A DNA stretch of 7,641 nt from CAYGTK01 sp964352775 (GTDB lineage: Bacteria; Bacteroidota; Bacteroidia; Chitinophagales; CAIOSU01), in the NCBI GenBank assembly GCA_964352775.1, contig CAYGTK010000198.1, forward strand, positions 1-7,641, given 5' to 3'. The notes below the pieces were generated by a model that made no database searches, was not told the origin of the DNA, and saw nothing but the letters and a program-made list of their open reading frames with translations. Positions 6,496 through 7,641 of this stretch are shown piece by piece (within the stretch, counting starts at the first letter, position 1; every line of letters begins with the position of its first letter). A program made the position numbers and the translations under genes.

Positions 6496-6512
6496 ATAAT
6501 AATAACTGGTCT

Positions 6513-7124
6513 ATGAGTACATATAAAATGACGATGCCCTTGGTGGAAATAGCCGAGGCCAATGCTGAACAAAAGGAAATATTACTTACTACGAAAAAGG
6601 AAAATAAAATTATCCCAAATATGTATAAGGCAATGGTAAATTCACCTGCCTTATTAGATACCTACTGGTTCAGTTATAAAAAATTCAGAACGGGTGGTGG
6701 TTTTACACCTGCTGAACAGGAAGTGGTGTTTTTAACCATTAGCGCTGAGAATGGCTGTGTGTATTGTATGGGTGCTCATAGTTTTCTTGCAGATACCGTA
6801 TCAAAAGTTCCACTTGAAGTGACAGAGGCTATTAGAAATAACTCAGAAATTCCACACCTGAAATTAAAAGCACTTTCTGAATTTGCTAGCTTAATGGTTA
6901 ATAAAAGAGGGTTTCCTGATAATGAAGATGTGCAATCATTTTTAAGTGCGGGCTATACGGAGAAGCATATATTAAGTATAATCTTAGCTATTTCAACTAA
7001 AACGATTAGCAACTATACTAATCATATTTTTCAGACGGAATTGGATACTGTTTTCAAGTCTCGAGAATGGAGCGGATATAAGGCAGCTAGGAAGTTTGTG
7101 AATTTTTTTAGAAGGTCATCTTAA
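6513..7124 (+). CDS. Carboxymuconolactone decarboxylase-family protein, AhpD-like peroxidase-related
   Basis: A 203-residue, all-helical, soluble protein with the AhpD redox signature E-x2-C-x2-C-x3-H at Glu79, Cys82, Cys85 and His89 (ENGCVYCMGAH). In AhpD this CxxC pair and His carry out peroxide reduction or support alkylhydroperoxidase; many relatives are simply annotated as CMD-family proteins. The complete motif argues for a thiol redox role rather than true gamma-carboxymuconolactone decarboxylation, which does not use the CxxC. A pocket segment precedes the motif (KIIPNMYKAM, 32-41) and a helical C-terminal half follows; the tail ends in a basic stretch (RKFVNFFRRSS). The gene is divergent from the HxlR regulator and probably controlled by it. 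It shares the AT-rich composition of that gene (25-40% GC in sampled 60-base stretches against 45-53% in outer neighbours). The start follows a well-placed promoter; no Shine-Dalgarno is seen. Confidence 0.9.
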   Translation: MSTYKMTMPLVEIAEANAEQKEILLTTKKENKIIPNMYKAMVNSPALLDTYWFSYKKFRTGGGFTPAEQEVVFLTISAENGCVYCMGAHSFLADTVSKVPLEVTEAIRNNSEIPHLKLKALSEFASLMVNKRGFPDNEDVQSFLSAGYTEKHILSIILAISTKTISNYTNHIFQTELDTVFKSREWSGYKAARKFVNFFRRSS

Positions 7125-7146
7125 AGAGGGGCAGCAGGCTTAGAGG

Positions 7147-7170
7147 ATTTCTACTAATTAGCGTAGAAAT
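7147..7170. terminator. Inverted repeat between convergent genes, possible bidirectional terminator
   Basis: ATTTCTAC (7147-7154) pairs perfectly with GTAGAAAT (7163-7170) around an 8-nt loop, in the 62-bp gap between the convergent AhpD-like and MBL genes. The position suits a bidirectional terminator, but the stem is AT-rich and no T-tract follows on either strand, so it could also be an mRNA 3'-end stabiliser. Confidence 0.4.
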
Positions 7171-7186
7171 GATTAGCATTACTACA

Positions 7187-7641
7187 TCATTTCAACTCTT
7201 CCCACCAGTGGTCGGTAGTAGGATAGTTAGCCGTGTTTATCACTTCACCTACTTTGGGTGTTAGGTAATTGATATTTAGCCGTTGCGCTTCTTTAGTGAA
7301 CCTATCTATTGGTTCTTTCCAATGGTGCATGGCTAGTGAAAACCCGCCCCAATGCACAGCTACCGAGCTTTCTACTTTCGAATCTATGGCTGCCTGCACT
7401 GTCTCTTCTGGGTGCATGTGTATCTGCTTCCAATTTTGATTGTACTGCCCACACTCCATAAAACCTACGGTGAAAGGCCCTAGCTTTTCGCCTACTTCTT
7501 TAAAGTGATCGCCATAACCACCATCGCCACTCCAATATACTTTCTGCTTGCCCGATGCTACTACCCAACCACCCCAGAGCGACTTAGCCCTATCGGTCAA
7601 TCCACGGCCCGTAAAGTGGCGCGATGGTGTAAAGGTTATGG
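7187..7641 (-). CDS. MBL-fold metallohydrolase, UlaG/NAPE-PLD-like, C-terminal part
   Basis: The 150 visible residues run off the window edge; the TTG codon at 7600 is internal, since the upstream residues TPSRHFTGRG continue the family motif in frame. Visible MBL landmarks are that first His (about residue 8), the LWGGWVV strand, a metal-ligand Asp in WSGDGGYGDHF (about 39), a HMHPEE segment (His74, His76) and the final His in AVHWGGFSL (about 96). The HxHxDH metal site would lie in the missing N-terminal part. The TPSRHF...LWGGWVV pattern is typical of the branch grouping NAPE-hydrolysing phospholipase D with the ascorbate-6-phosphate lactonase UlaG type; the exact substrate (a phosphodiester, lactone or amide-linked lipid) cannot be decided. 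GC content returns to about 45% in a sampled stretch, like the left part of the window. It converges on the AhpD-like gene. Confidence 0.88.
   Translation of the reverse strand, partial: ITFTPSRHFTGRGLTDRAKSLWGGWVVASGKQKVYWSGDGGYGDHFKEVGEKLGPFTVGFMECGQYNQNWKQIHMHPEETVQAAIDSKVESSVAVHWGGFSLAMHHWKEPIDRFTKEAQRLNINYLTPKVGEVINTANYPTTDHWWEELK

Noticed and set aside
5935..7186. Direct repeats flanking the AT-rich block as attachment or target-site duplications
   Set aside because: Comparison of the two borders by eye gave no convincing matching repeat, and no integrase or transposase is present.

Overview
The window looks like a draft-assembly fragment (it contains a 10-N gap) from a member of the Bacteroidota. 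Four things point there: a lipoprotein with the C-x-K-(D/E)2 export signature described for that phylum, a perfect TAnnTTTG promoter element, start codons without clear Shine-Dalgarno sequences, and several protein families common in Cytophagales/Flavobacteria. The genus cannot be told from the sequence. Both ends cut through genes.

Layout from left to right. A 5'-truncated alpha/beta hydrolase (1-702, +) converges on and overlaps a seven-helix membrane protein of unknown function (682-1480, -). The membrane protein gene is interrupted by the N gap, which appears to be an assembly artefact: collapsing a 6-bp duplication around the Ns restores one 260-residue frame. Divergent from it is a compact operon (1672-3586, +) of an SdpR-type ArsR-family autorepressor, an SdpI-type immunity membrane protein and a CPBP (Abi/CAAX-like) intramembrane protease. 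Overlapping palindromes, a probable autorepressor operator, lie 18-43 bp before its start. One base after the operon stops, a leftward pair begins: a surface-type lipoprotein esterase/lipase (4531-5817, -) followed by a membrane-anchored LEA-like protein with a very basic tail (3588-4514, -).

Next comes a clearly AT-richer block holding a divergent pair: an HxlR-family repressor (5983-6444, -) and an AhpD-like carboxymuconolactone decarboxylase-family protein (6513-7124, +). Their 68-bp spacer carries a good Bacteroidota promoter overlapped by an inverted repeat. The right edge holds the C-terminal part of an MBL-fold hydrolase of the UlaG/NAPE-PLD-like type (7187-7641, -), separated from the AhpD-like gene by a short spacer with an 8-bp inverted repeat.

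The most interesting system is the sdpR-sdpI-CPBP operon. In Bacillus subtilis SdpI both protects against the SdpC toxin and sequesters SdpR to induce its own operon. Here the same regulator/immunity pair is present with a second immunity-type family (CPBP) coupled to it, and no toxin gene is visible. It may be a stand-alone envelope-defence module. The HxlR/AhpD-like pair is a plausible redox- or electrophile-responsive switch, possibly acquired by transfer. No RNA genes, insertion sequences or CRISPR arrays were seen.
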